Below are positions 11,340-24,600 of a stretch of 64,000 nt of DNA, one piece after another. A program made the translations under genes and the position numbers. The notes beneath the pieces are model-generated. The model did not search any database. It was not told where the DNA came from and was given only the letters and a program-made list of their open reading frames with translations. The number at the start of each line of letters is the position of its first letter. The stretch's first letter is position 1. Source of the DNA: Malania oleifera (taxonomy: Eukaryota > Streptophyta > Magnoliopsida > Santalales > Ximeniaceae); contig NC_080428.1 in the NCBI RefSeq assembly GCF_029873635.1, forward strand, positions 62,173,957 through 62,237,956, given 5' to 3'.

Positions 11340-12440
11340 ATTTTGACTATACTTTTTATATTATATTTTGTCATATTATTATTATTATTATTATTATTTA
11401 TTTTAACAATATTATTAATATTATATTTTAGCTTATATTTTATATGTATTATATTTTAATATGTAATTTACTATATGCAAACAAAAATATCATTATAACA
11501 CTCTGACATAATTTATTATTTATTAAAAATAATATAATAAAACAATCACCACGACATTATATTTTATTACACAATAATATTTTATTATTTTTTGTACATA
11601 ATTACTAAAATATACTATTATATATTTGTATTAATGATATCAACAATATTAATTAATAATATAATAAAACAGCACCATAGCAATATATTTGATTATCAAT
11701 AGCATTTTTTTGCACATGATATAATTAATAAAATTTTCTATTATATATTTGTATTAATGGTATTAATAGTATTAATTTTATCTTATTTTAAGGTACTATG
11801 TAATAATACAATAAGCAATTAGTTATACACAATTATATCATAGTATTTTATAATTTACTCTATTACTTTTATGTGTTATAATATTATTATATATAGTATA
11901 AATATTAATAATAATAGTTAAAATATTTGTATATAATAATATAATTTATAGTTAATGATGTCATAATATTAATATTATTTTTATAATTATAAAATGTAAT
12001 TTCATTATATTATATATAATATTATATTATAATATATATGTACCTGTATATATGTAATATACAATAGTATTATAATTTTTCTATCATTATTAAATTTTAT
12101 TATTATGTATTTATAATTGATGATAATAATAAATATTTTATTTTATTTTATTTTATTTTATTTTTAAGATTATAAAGATAGTACAATAAATCAATAGTCA
12201 TACTATATATATATCATAATGTTTTAACATCTCATATTATTATATTAATTTTTATATGTTATGTGTTACCATATATAATAAAAAATATTAATAATAATGG
12301 TTTAATATTTATATTAAAATATATAATAATATTTTAAATATTAATAATGATATCATAATATTAATATTATTTTTTAAAAATATATATATATATATATATT
12401 ATATTATCTAATATAAATTATTATATTGTAATAAATATTT
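11340..12440. other. Extremely AT-rich block of about 1.1 kb
   Basis: Almost pure A and T with ATT/TAT-rich runs, (ATT)n at about 11379-11396, repeated ttttatttta at about 12138-12162, and a TA run at about 12382-12399. No coding frame or clear unit repeat. It ends about 200 bp upstream of the U2AF65 start codon. It could be a matrix-attachment type or easily melted region, but nothing here proves a function. Confidence 0.6.
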
Positions 12441-12529
12441 AGTTTCTCTAAAAATTAGGAATCAAAATGTAAGTAAATTTAGGAATCCATTTGAATGAGA
12501 GAATCCGAATAAGATTACCTAAAACAAAC

Positions 12530-12641
12530 GTTAGTATTCCCAATTACCAAAACACTACCTCATTTCATTCGTCTGCCCACACAACCCATCCCACTGCGCT
12601 GTCCTGATCGGTGGTTAGGGTTTCGACACACTCAATCTGCA
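12530..12641 (+). promoter_or_regulatory. 5' flank and likely 5' UTR of U2AF65
   Basis: GC content rises sharply relative to the AT-rich block. A telo-box-like motif (ttagggttt, about 12615-12623) lies 19 bp before the start codon. Such motifs are common in the 5' regions of plant genes for translation and RNA-processing factors. No TATA box in a convincing position was picked out. Confidence 0.45.
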
Positions 12642-15600
12642 ATGTCTGCTCACGATAGTCGACCCGATGGCAGTGACGACGGCTACGCAGCTCTGGATTC
12701 CTCCGCCCACAGCAAAAGAGGTAACGCGTTCGACGATCGCCACTCGCATCGGAAGGTTCTCTCTCGCTCCATCTCTTTTTTTTCTTTGTTTCTTTTCCTC
12801 AAACACCTTGTTTGGTTCGATGGATCAATAGTGTTAATTTGTTGGTATCCATGTTTGTGTTGGCATCATGGAGCTGTTGGTACAGCTGACATATGTGACT
12901 TGTATGCGAATGCTTGCGTTCCTTGTTGCGCGGTTAGTGTTCTGGCTCTAGTTATGCTACTTGGGGATGAGCGTTGTTTGATGTAACTGGCATTTGGTAG
13001 TTTATTGAGCTTTCCGTGGAATTTTTTTGAAAGATACTTATAGCTGAGATTTGAACACTGTTCACGCAAGGAAATGCTATTTTTAACCTGTTCTTCTTGT
13101 CTGATATCTTATAATGAGTGTGGATTATACTGCTTGTGATGATATGAAGCTGAAATTTTGGTCTTATTCTTTTATTATTGGAGTAAGCTAACTGATGTAA
13201 CATGCAGTATAAGTTTTGGCCAATTTGGTATGGCCAGTGGCTATTTGAAATGGTCTCAGTCCAACTTTGGTGCGGCGCCTTTTATGGAACAAAACCGGGA
13301 GGCTAGTAGGCCAAAGCAGACAGTACTTATTTGGAATTAGGCTGAGACCATTATATTTAGTATCAAAGTCACTCTGGAGGTATAATAATGTGGGTGGATC
13401 TTACATAGAGGTGTGGGGCACTTTGTCAAGGGTGTTAGAGATAGGATGGGACTGGGGGAACATGTCATGGTCTCATGTAGATGTGTACTAGGTGGGCTTC
13501 TAGGGATGGTAAGGGCTCCAACTATGTGAGGTGTTTTTTATAGGACAAAATAGTGAGACCAGTGGGCTAAAAGTGGAAAAATACCTCATCAGAGTTGCAC
13601 TAAGACCATTACAATATGTGATGCAGGATGGTATCATGGAACTACAGCCAACACATGATATGGGAGGGATAGGGGGGAGGAAGGGGGAAGGAGAGGGAAA
13701 AGAAGGAAGGAGGAAGTGATGGTAGAAGATACAAGGGGGAAAGCAAAGTTCACTTGAATTCAAATTCATCAATAACTTACTCCTACATGATGATAAACAC
13801 AACCCTAAATTATAATATTACAAACAAACCCCAAATACACATAATCCTATTCTAGTTAAAATTAAACACACATAATAAACTAATTAAGCACAACAACCCT
13901 TGTCCTATTCTTCTCCATTAATCTCCAGCAAGGGTCAACCCATGGTACGGGCTTATTGTCCTACATCACTATGCTAATCCGTTACATTACCATCATGTAT
14001 TCTCTCATCATATTGAGATATATTCTAGTTCTTGTTTCGTGTCTCATGCAGTGCATTTGATGAGTAATAGAGAAGCAATTTGGTCCTGAATGTCGGTCTC
14101 ATTTGCTCATAACCTAGCTGATAACCAGTAATCGTAGACGATTTTCTCTTGTTTTGCCTTCAGTGGACGCTGCCACATACTTCCTTTGATTTCAATGTTG
14201 AATTCTATTAGCCAAGTTATCCTTAAATCTGTTTGCTTAACCGATACTGCTTGAGAAAAAAAAAACATGAGAACAAAGGGGAACTCAATTTGAAAGCCAT
14301 GCAAATGACAATGGAGTGTATGAATTTTGTAGGACTTTAAATGTGCCTTGACCTAGCTATTGAGCAAATGTTCATACCCTTTTAAGCACCTCCAGAAGGT
14401 GGGGCAAGTGATTTTTGAAAATAATAATATTCTTGTTTTCTGTTTTGCTGGTTTTTCTGGGGATTGAATTGTGTGTGTGTCACTATCCAACTCCTTGTTT
14501 GTTTGGTAGTGGTTTTGGTTTTTTTTTTTTGGGGTTAAACGACTGATTGTTGTGAAATTATCTCAGCACAATTCTCATGGATCAGATAATGAGAGATTGA
14601 GGACCAAAGATCATTGGCAACATAGAGAAAAGGATGCAGTCCATCATGATAGGGACTATAGGGATAAAAGTATGAGATATGATAGAAGAAGGGTTGAACG
14701 TGATGGCCGTCAAAGGATCCGTGAACATGGCAGGTGATAGAAAATAATTTGTTATGCTCATTGATTTTTATTTTCATTTATTTATTTTTTCTTTCATTTG
14801 TTTGGCATATTTGGGATTTATGGTTGTTCAGCTTGTTTTATGTGCCTTCTTCTTCTCTTCATAAAATGTTTTTTTCTTCATTTTTGAATTGATTAATTAA
14901 TTATATTTATCTGTCCACGAAGTGCATAGGTCATAATGATTACACATTCTTATGTTAATTCATTGTGCCATTTGGCTATGTACATATATTTTCAATTTTG
15001 CAGGCGCCATGATTATGATCGAGACTGGAGACAGAGGCATAGATCACGATCCCATTCAAAGGATAGATCTAGGAACCAATCCCAATCATGCAGCCAGCCC
15101 CATTCTCCTTGTAAAAAGTATGCACTGCTCAACCTTACCCTATTTCTGTTGTTGTTTTTTTTAACTATTTGCTTTTTCTTTACGTATTTTAAAATCAGTC
15201 AATAGATGTCCTTTCTTGCTGGTTCTCATTCTTTTTGTGTGTGTGGATGTGTGTATGCATGAGGCATGACTATTAGCTTGACTGCATTGTTAGTTTAAAA
15301 TTTTTGAATCTATTAACTTGCATAAGAAGAGGTCATGTGGGCTTTTGTTAATCGCATTGCTTCCTTGTTTGACAGAATGCAAATGAGGAAAGAAATGTTG
15401 GTGATAGTGATCCTCCATCTTAAAGTTTTACACATAATCTCAGTTTTCTAAATCTTCAAACAAAATATGATCGTCTAGAATTATTCGCAAGTGACCCTTC
15501 ATCACATAGTTTGATTATTAGCTTGACTGCATAGTTAGTTCAAAATTTTTAAATCTATTAACTTGCATAGGAAGAGGTCATGTGGGCTTTTATTTATCAC

Positions 15601-18600
15601 ATTGCCTCCTTGTTTGACAGAATGCAAATGAGGAAAGAAATGTTGGTCATAGTGATCCTCCATCGCATTGTTAATCCCGGATTTCTAAATCTTTCATAGT
15701 GATCCTCCATCGCATAGTCTAACACAATAACACATAAATCTTCAAACAAAATATGAGTGTCTAGAATTACCCGCAAGCGACCCTTGATTGCATAGTTTAA
15801 TGGAAGTTCTTGGGAGTTGAAAAGACACAAAAAGTGTGTTCATATGTGTTATTAGAATAATTAATGGAATTGTGATAGTAATTTGATGATCTCAAAGAAA
15901 ATATATCATTCAGGAGCATGGTTGTTGAATTGAGATTCTAAATCCCAATTTTAGAAATCAAGAATTGAATTGTAAGATTCGGTTCAAATTTCCAAAATCA
16001 ATTCCAAATGACATTCATACAACAAATTAAATTACAAAATAGTAAAATATATTAATTTAATAAAAAAATAAATTTTCATGTGCATGTTTTCTCTAAACAA
16101 TTAAAAAAAAAAGTGAATAAAAATTGATGAAAAACTGGACTTTATACTGTCCAAGGGAAGGAGTCAAGAAAAAATAAAAATAAACTGAATTTTTTAATGT
16201 TTGTCAACAATTTAGACAAAAGTTATATTTAATGCATATGCTTTTCATGATTAAAATAAATTAGGTAAAAACAAAACTAATATGTAATTGAATAAAATAC
16301 TGAAAAAATGAATCAAGAAAAATTGATGAAAAACTGGACTTTATGTTGTTTAAGGGAAGGAGTCAAGAAAAACAGCAATAAACTAACTTTTGGTAACATC
16401 AACAATTTAGGAAAAAAATTATATTTAAGGTGTATGCTTTTCATGATTAAAAATAAATAAAGTAAAAGCAAAACTAATATATAATTGAACAAACTACTGA
16501 AAAAACAATCTTTGAATCTTAACGAAGCTCGAGTGTAGGGGTGTACAAAAATTACCGAAAAATAAAAAATTAGGACTGGAACCGAACTGTATTCCAAAAG
16601 GGTTTGGTTTTTCAGTTGCGGTTTTCAGTTTTGGTTTTAGTTTTATGAGGAAACTGAACTGAAAAAATGAAGTACTTATATTATTTTGTTTTTTCTTTAA
16701 AAGATTCTATAATAATTATATATATATATATATTAACATTTGTACTATTTTTTATTTTTAGTAATATTATTTTTAAATTTAATTTATAAAAACATTGTTG
16801 ATTTTCAGTAAAAAGAAACAATAATAATTATTAAGTTATTATAGGAAATGATAGAGAGGAGAAAGGACAGGTGCTTAGAGGTCCACATATTATGTTTGCC
16901 CAATGTGGGACGGAGTGCACTTACTCAGCTTGCACCTACAGTTGTGCACCTTGTGTTGTCTTCTTCCGTTTGTCCCTTGGTTGAAAGTAAGAAGGCAACC
17001 CTCTCCTTCCTATAAAAGCCCACCCTCGACAACTAGTAGTCTAGTAGTAGCCCACTTGGGCTCAAAGCCCAGATCCACGTCCAGTAATTGGCATCATTTT
17101 AAAAGCTCCACATCTGGAATGTGAAGGACTCCATGTGGACGTCTATAAAAATATCAAAGTAAGTGCACTAACTCAGCCGACCAGTGTTCTGCCCCTTCTT
17201 CTCAATGGGAGAACACTATACTCCTCTACAAGTGAAGAATGGTTTTGTGAAGGCAACAGAAGACCTAAAGTTTTGTTTTCTCCTTTTTCTCATGACGAAA
17301 GTGACATAAAGAAGTAACGGAAGGCAATCGTGTTAAAAAAAATCAATAAAAAAACAGTAAGGATGTTTTTGGGTTTCAAACCAACTGTGTCTGACTGCAT
17401 GTAGGTTCAAAAATCATGTGTATAGATGGATTCATTTCAATTTGCTAGATTTAGGGGGTGAGTCATTAGATTTGACAACAATTTTGTTGATTTTTGATTA
17501 TCTAGTAAGGTTCTAATCGATTTGATGTGGAATTGTTATGGCTCGTATGATTTGAATAAGAGTTTAACAACCATGTTCGGGAGTTAAAAAAAATCTATTT
17601 TCAATGTGCTATGGAATGATTTTACCCTGGCTTTTACTTATAATATTTTATGATGCATATTATTAAAGAAAATAATTTTACACGTTAATAGTTGCAGTTA
17701 CCATAGAGAATTTTTGGAAAAAAATATTGTAGTGCAAAGAAATACAATATACGATTTAGAGCTAGAGTTTTTGAACCTTATAGGTGCTCTTATGTGGCAA
17801 TCGTCGTAATATTTTGTTGGCTGTAATTGTATCCACATTGTGTACTTGAATGCTACAAATAGATCCTTGCAAGCCATTTACATGTTAGGTGTCTTTCGAT
17901 AAAATTACGTTTGAATACTGATATATGGTCTGAATAAATAAATTGGATTCAGATTCAACATATAAATCTTAAGTGTAAATTTTTTGTATGTTTGGTGTTT
18001 AGACCATTGTTTTAAAAGGCTCAATCAAGGCTCGCCTCAAGGCAAAGCATGCCTAAAATGCCTTTTGTCTCAATTTAAAAGACCAAATTCCAAAAAGGGC
18101 AACACATTACCTGCTAAGGCTTACGCATTTGTACAGAAGGCATGCCTTTTGCGCCTTTAAGTTGAGGCCTTTGCATTTTGGGCGTGTGATTCTCAAATTA
18201 GATCTGTCTAGAAAATTAACTCCATGTTTATATAAAAATGTCATAATATGAGTTGATTTCTAGGACTCTTGCCTCAGCCTTTCCAAAATAATTGAGAGTT
18301 GTATATTAGATCTTGAAAATAATTTGAACTTTGTAATGTGATAGGTATAGCTATCTCTTGTTTTGATCTATGTAATGAATTTGAGTCAGCAATTTTTGAA
18401 TAGCCAACAAGTATTTTGCAAATTATATTTGTTTTTTCTTAACATTGTTTTTGTGATTTTATTAATTTTTTTTCTTATTTTTAAAAATATATGTAATTTA
18501 TTCACATATTTTTATCTAAAAATAAAATTCTCAAAAGGCTTATGTCCCAAACCCTTGAGGCTTTCGTCTCATCTCTTAAGGGTTAGAACGCCTCGCCTTT

Positions 18601-21600
18601 TAAAACATTGATTTAAACATCTAATTGTGTGGTTTACTAGTTTAACCCTGCTGGTAAATTGATCATCTCCAACTGCAAACCATCATAGCTGGTTCCCCAA
18701 CCAGGTAATAAAGATCCCTAATGCAATTAGGGAAAATTTCCAGTGTAGAAAAGATCCTCTCCACCACCCCATCACCCCATCACCAAATGACAAGAAAAAA
18801 CCACAAATCCAACATCTATCTCCCAAAAAAAAAAAAATCCCCAAATAGTTTATGATCATTGCAAAAAGGGATTACTTCCACATCCATTGTTACTGGTGTG
18901 GATCATGACGGAAACAACACCAGATCCCTGCAGTGCGGGGAACCAAAAATACACAGGCGAAAATCTAAATTGGTCTGCATCGTCACTGTCGTTGGTGCTG
19001 ATTGAAATTATATTCTGTCATTATAGTTCGACCAAAGCCCTTGATTTGGTGGACGGAGTTGGAGCACGAGGGAAAATGGAAAAGAACAATGAGTAGCAAG
19101 CATAGAAATAGGGGGAGAGGGAAGAGGGTAATAGACTGGAGGTTAGAGCAAGAGACACAAGAAAGAGACGTAGTCAAGTGGGAGGGAGGCCAAATGTGGG
19201 TATTTTGTTCTGAAAGGGCTTTTAACAAGTGGAGTTAGGTGCGACCTATGACTTATTCTGTCCCAAAAATAAGAGGCATTAGAGGTGGTTATTGAGCGCA
19301 AACAAAAGCCACTTAGTTTTATTAATTTCTAATTGGGTATTGCAATGATGGAATTGGCATCCTAATCTGGTGCTGTCAAACCTTGTCCCTGCCAAAACTA
19401 AGAAATCATGGTGCTCAAAAATAGAGTATAAGTTACTCATTGGTACCTTCTTTCATGCGAACAACTGATTGAGGATGTTAAATATTAATTAATGTTGTAG
19501 ATCACAACTATTGTCATGATACCTTTTTATTTGGAAAATTTTTAACTTAGTTGAGAGTTGAGACTGATTCGAGTAATGGTTGCGATAGGAAAATTTTGTG
19601 TATCTTCTTGCCCTCAATTCTAATGGTTTTTTTTTTGATTGAGAAATAAAAAACTTTTATTAGCTAGGCATCAATTGGATGCCAACCCCATGCACAAAAA
19701 GTCATCCGCTCTGTAGAGTGTCACATACATCAAGAATTATATAATGATCATTTGCAATTTGCCCACTATATGCCAGCTTGATACATCAGCAATCCACTTC
19801 TATTTGCAAATCTGAAGCAGAGTAACTGAATCTTTGAAGGCTTTTCTTATTTCTTTCTTTCCAAGCACACAAAAAAATAGCGAGAGGAATGAGTTCACAG
19901 CCTTGCGCTTCTCCTTGGTGGCTCTAATGCCTTTCCAAGCCCAAACCTTCTCTGGCACAGAATTGGCAGTAACCCACTGACATCCAATCAAGGACAGAGC
20001 GCCATAATCCCTCAATTGTAATGTTAACTAGTTATGAAATTTACTTTAAAAGATTAAAGACATTGGCTGATATAATAAAAATGAGAGGTTTTTTATTTTT
20101 ATTTATTTTTTAAATATCATGAAACTCTTCTGTTATAAAAAATCACCAAACTCCTATTGCCATCTCTTTCAGTGAGTACATGGCAGTGGGGAAATCTTGA
20201 ATGCATGACCTTTTGAGAGCAAGACTGGTAGTCTTGGAATTGTTGTGTAGACAGCTTGAACCAAGGCATCCAAGCCTCCAAGAAATGGGTTCCTACTGGT
20301 GAAGTTGTTGATACTGATAGCGTGGTGATGACAGAGAGTTGTTCCGGTGGTGGCAGCAGCTGAGCTCTAGTGCAGTTTCTCAGCGTGATTTTGACCAGCA
20401 GGTGGTGTTGGTTGGTGGGAACAGTGAGAGAAAGGGGGATGCTGGTGGTGGTTCAGTGGTTTGTTTTGTATACATTTATTTTTTGGAACTTTGGTATTTA
20501 CTGAGGGTTATAAATGCCTAAAAGTCATAAACAGAATTCCTTTAAATGGGAAATTAGCATGTTGCCTGCAATTCCTCGTTTTTTGTAAACCAAATGTTGG
20601 AACTAGCATCTGATAATTACGTATCCATGGGGTAGTATTAGAATCACCAATATTATGCATGAGTAATAAGGAGATTGTGGGGTTGAGAGTAGGGGTGCAA
20701 TCAGTTTTAAACCAATGAGTTGCAATGACTGAATTGAACTAATCGGTTTGTAAATTTGCAATCCAATATCGAACTGAAAACCAGCAGTTCAATAGAAACT
20801 GTACAATCTGTTTGTTGGCTAATTATCGGTTTTTAAAATATTTTAACTCTTTAAGGGGATTATTGATTAAGATGTTTGGGCTTTTTAAATTTGCTACCAA
20901 ACTTATGGATTCGGCCCAAGTGCACTTGCAAAGAGGGTTGGGGTGGGGAAGGGCCTGTTAACGCATCTAGAGGCCCAAGGTAACATTTCTTGTAGGCCTG
21001 CTGTGATTATACAGGGAGGGGAGGGGAGGCGAGGGGACTGGGTGTCTCTTGAGTCAGCGGGAGATTTGTTACTATCCATTTTTCAGGTTTTGGAAGGAGT
21101 AAGGATGCTTTGGTCTTGTGGAAGTCTGCTTGTTTTGCAGTTTTGTGGGGGATTTGGTTGGAATGGGATGCTTGTATTTTTGTGGGGAAGAAGATGTCTT
21201 CGGTTATGTTTTAGGATATGATTCACTATTTGGCCTCTTTTGTGGATTTTGCAGCTGCGTGTTTCAAAGGGTTTTCATTTTCTGATTTCCAGCTTGATTG
21301 GTTGGCTGTGCTGTTTTGATTTATTTTAATTTTGTTTTGTATTTTTAAGGAGGATTACTTATGCTTTTTGTTGCACTTCTTCTTCTTCTTCTTCTTTTTC
21401 TTCTTCTTAATAAAATCTTCTTTTTTGATAAAAAAACAATTGATGTGGGACTTTTTGACAAGATTCAAGTGCATTGAAATGCACAGTGGGCAGTAGGTGG
21501 CTGCTGTTGTGCATGAGTGGTGCTTGCTACTTTTAGGAAAATTATTTGTCCCACATTGGTTAAGAAGGAAAAAGTTAGCCTCTTGCTCTTTTGATGTGCC

Positions 21601-24600
21601 TATGTTTTTTGCGATATTTACCTTAAGAAAACTAGAATGATAAGACATTTAATGAATGTGGAATAAAAAAAATATCAAATATAATATACAGGAAATTACT
21701 TGTACTTAGAATATGTTATTTTAATTTTAATTTAAATAATAGCAATATACTTTTGTTATTTCGGTTTTTTGGTTCAGTTTACACTCAAAACCAAAATCCG
21801 AACCAAAAACTGTTCTTTAAAACCTAAAAACCAAAACCAGAAACCATAACTGAAGAACTGAACTGAATGGTGAAATAGTTTGTTTTTGGGTTGGTTTTTT
21901 GTTTTCCTTGGTAATATTTGTATGCCCTTAGTTGAATTGTATTAGAGATGCTGTCATGGAGCCAGGTGGCCATATTTTGCCTTTCAATTTTTGTGGTAGC
22001 CAAGTACTCTCTCGCTTCATAGCCCCCAACCCTGCAACTGCAAACTGCCTTTTAAAGCAATTTCAGTTCAATTTAAGAGCAGGAAAGGTAACGATCCACA
22101 TCTAGAATTAGCTTGATTAAACAAGCTTGAGCTGCATGCCTTAAATTACCCAGTCAAAATTTGGTGTCTACAGTTGCCCCTCTTTGCTTTTTCATTTAAA
22201 AAACAAGCAAAGATGTATATTTTTTTGCTTTAGTGATGGACCAATTGACTAAGAGTATTCAAAAGGAGGTTCCATGGTGTATGTTGTTTGCAGATGATAT
22301 TGTATTAATTGACGAAATTAGGGACGGAGTAGAGGCTGAGTTAGAATTATGGACAGAAGCTTTGGAATCTAGAGGCTTTAGGATAAGTAGAAATAAAACA
22401 GAATATATGAAATGTAATTTTAGTAATGATAGGAGGAATATTGGAGACAAAGTTAAACTTGATAATAAAGAAATAAATAGCACTTGTAGATTTCGATACC
22501 TTGGATCTGTTATGCAAGCTGATGGAAAAATTGAAAATGATGTAATGCATAAAGTTAAAGCAGGATGGTTAAAATGGAGAAGTGCTTCAAGTGTGCTATG
22601 TGATCGTAGAATACCCTTAAAATTGAAAAGGAAGTTTTATAGGACAGCTATAAGACCAGTTATGTTATATGGATCGGAATGTTGGGCGATGAAGAAACAT
22701 AATATCCAAAAAGTAAAAGTTGCTTAGATGAGAATGCTTAGATGAATGAGTGGTATAACATTGAAAGATAAATTAAGGAATGAACATATTCGTGATAAGT
22801 TAGGTGTAACTCCTATAGAAGATAAGATAAGGGAGGGATGACTCAGATGGTATGGACACTTGCAACGTAGGCCTTATAGTGCACCTGTGAGGAAGAGTGA
22901 TTTAGTTACTGTGGGGGGCATTAGAAGGGGTAGGGGTAGATCTAAAATAACTTGGGAGGAGATAGTAAGTAAGAATTTAATATCCTTGAATCTATCAAAA
23001 GAAATGGTCCATGATTGCATAAATTGGCGGAAAATGATTCATATAGCCGACCCCACTTAGTGGGACTAAGGCTTGGTTTTTTTGTTGTTGTTGTTATAGG
23101 ATTAAGGCATGAGCAGCTCATAATCTGGAGAGACCTGTCAGGGAATTTTCATTCTGTTCCTCATGCCTGAATCTAGTAGCATCCAAACCTGTAATGGATC
23201 CTTTCAAGCACATAAGAGTAATGTCAGGCAGAAGGCGAACTTAGAGAAGTTGGAAAACTGATAAGGGTTGTATCACTCATCCAGTATCCACATAGTGAGA
23301 TAACGAGGATTATGCCATGTCCATGGTAGCTTTATGCGTGCTGGGTGACAAAAAGTGTGAAAAATTTGTACAGACTGGATTCCACACTGAGGATAAATTG
23401 GAGACTGATAGGGACAAGACTGTACACTAGGGATAGAGTGGAGACCCGGTGGGGACTGGACCACATGCCAGGGATAAACTCTGGATGGGTAGGGACTGAA
23501 CTGTACACATTGGACTGGGCATTAGGGCTAAACAGGAGATCGGATCACATGCCAGTGGTAAAGTCGGACTGCGCATCAGACACGGAATAAACTGAAAAAC
23601 TGCTAGGGACAGGGCTGTACAGAGAAGGAGAGTAGCCGAGCGAGCTGAGAGAACCAAGAGCAACTGAGGGGTTGAGAGTGAGGGCAATAGAAAGCAGATA
23701 GCAACAGTCAGCTGAGAGGGATTTTGATGCATCTTACTAATTTATAGGAAAAACTGAAATTCAGAAAATTACTAGCAGTTCCCTTACTAATTAAATAAAA
23801 ACCTCTAAGATTCACAAATCAAACTTAAATCTATTGGACCTATGACCCAAACAATTCCTTAACACAATCTTTTGTCTGGCTTTTGGTTCTTCATCACTCG
23901 TCTTACACTCTTACTAAAATTTTGGAAGGACACCTGCATAGTTATGCCCCAAATACAATCAATATTGATTATAAGCTAGGGCATCTGATGATATGGGAGT
24001 GCTGTAATAGGGGTACCCTTGTCACATAGCTTAACCAATTCCAACTCCAAGCTCCGATGTTCTGAATTTTGGAAACTTTGAAAGTGTTATCAATACACAA
24101 CTCATCACTGCTACAATCTGTTGTACTGATGTATAATTGGAAATTCCCTTTAACCTTTTTGTTCACAAGAACTTATTGTCCCCCCTTCCCCCCTCATTTT
24201 TAATATTTGTTGTATGTGGAACTCTTTTTCCTTCCTGTTGCTCCTTTGTTATGATAATGTATTTTGTCAACAGCAAGCGGACCAGCGGTTTTGACATCGA
24301 ACCACCTTCTGCCGCTGTGTTGCCAAATGCTGCTTTTTCAGGTCTGCACCTAGCTTCCTTCTAAATATTTGCATAATTAACAAGTGAGTTATGCTGGCTT
24401 CTTTACATAATAGGAATTCTAAATTTATAATCTTTGATATTTGCTGCACTCATTTGTGGTATTTTCTGTTTTTTTGGGCATATTTATGTTTTTCCTCTCA
24501 AATGGCTTGATACTGGAACTGAAAACCATTGTTGTGTTGTTTGGTTGTTGTGTGTGTGTTTTTCTCTGTTGTGCTTTTGTGTTTATCGTCTGGGTGAGAA

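Larger units (their letters stand above)
15917..17578. mobile_element. TIR element, copy 1, in U2AF65 intron 3
   Basis: Seen: catggttgttgaattgagattc at the left pairs with the reverse complement of the right end (catggttgttaaactcttattc). The left part resembles the element at 41579-42791: both hold gaattgaattgta, ttcatgtgcatg and tgaactttat or tggactttat phrases in order. Inferred: a non-autonomous DNA transposon family with 'gttgtta/g' termini. No transposase is seen. Part of the interior (about 16535-17430) may belong to other insertions, so the span is provisional. Confidence 0.4.

Noticed and set aside
12721-12726. GTAACG as the exon 1 donor of U2AF65
   Set aside because: It would leave phase 1 while exon 2 must be entered in phase 0; the GTTCTC donor at 12756 keeps the frame.
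23427-23732. Minus-strand frame of 101 codons over the GC-richer patch
   Set aside because: It follows the degenerate minisatellite and resembles no protein.
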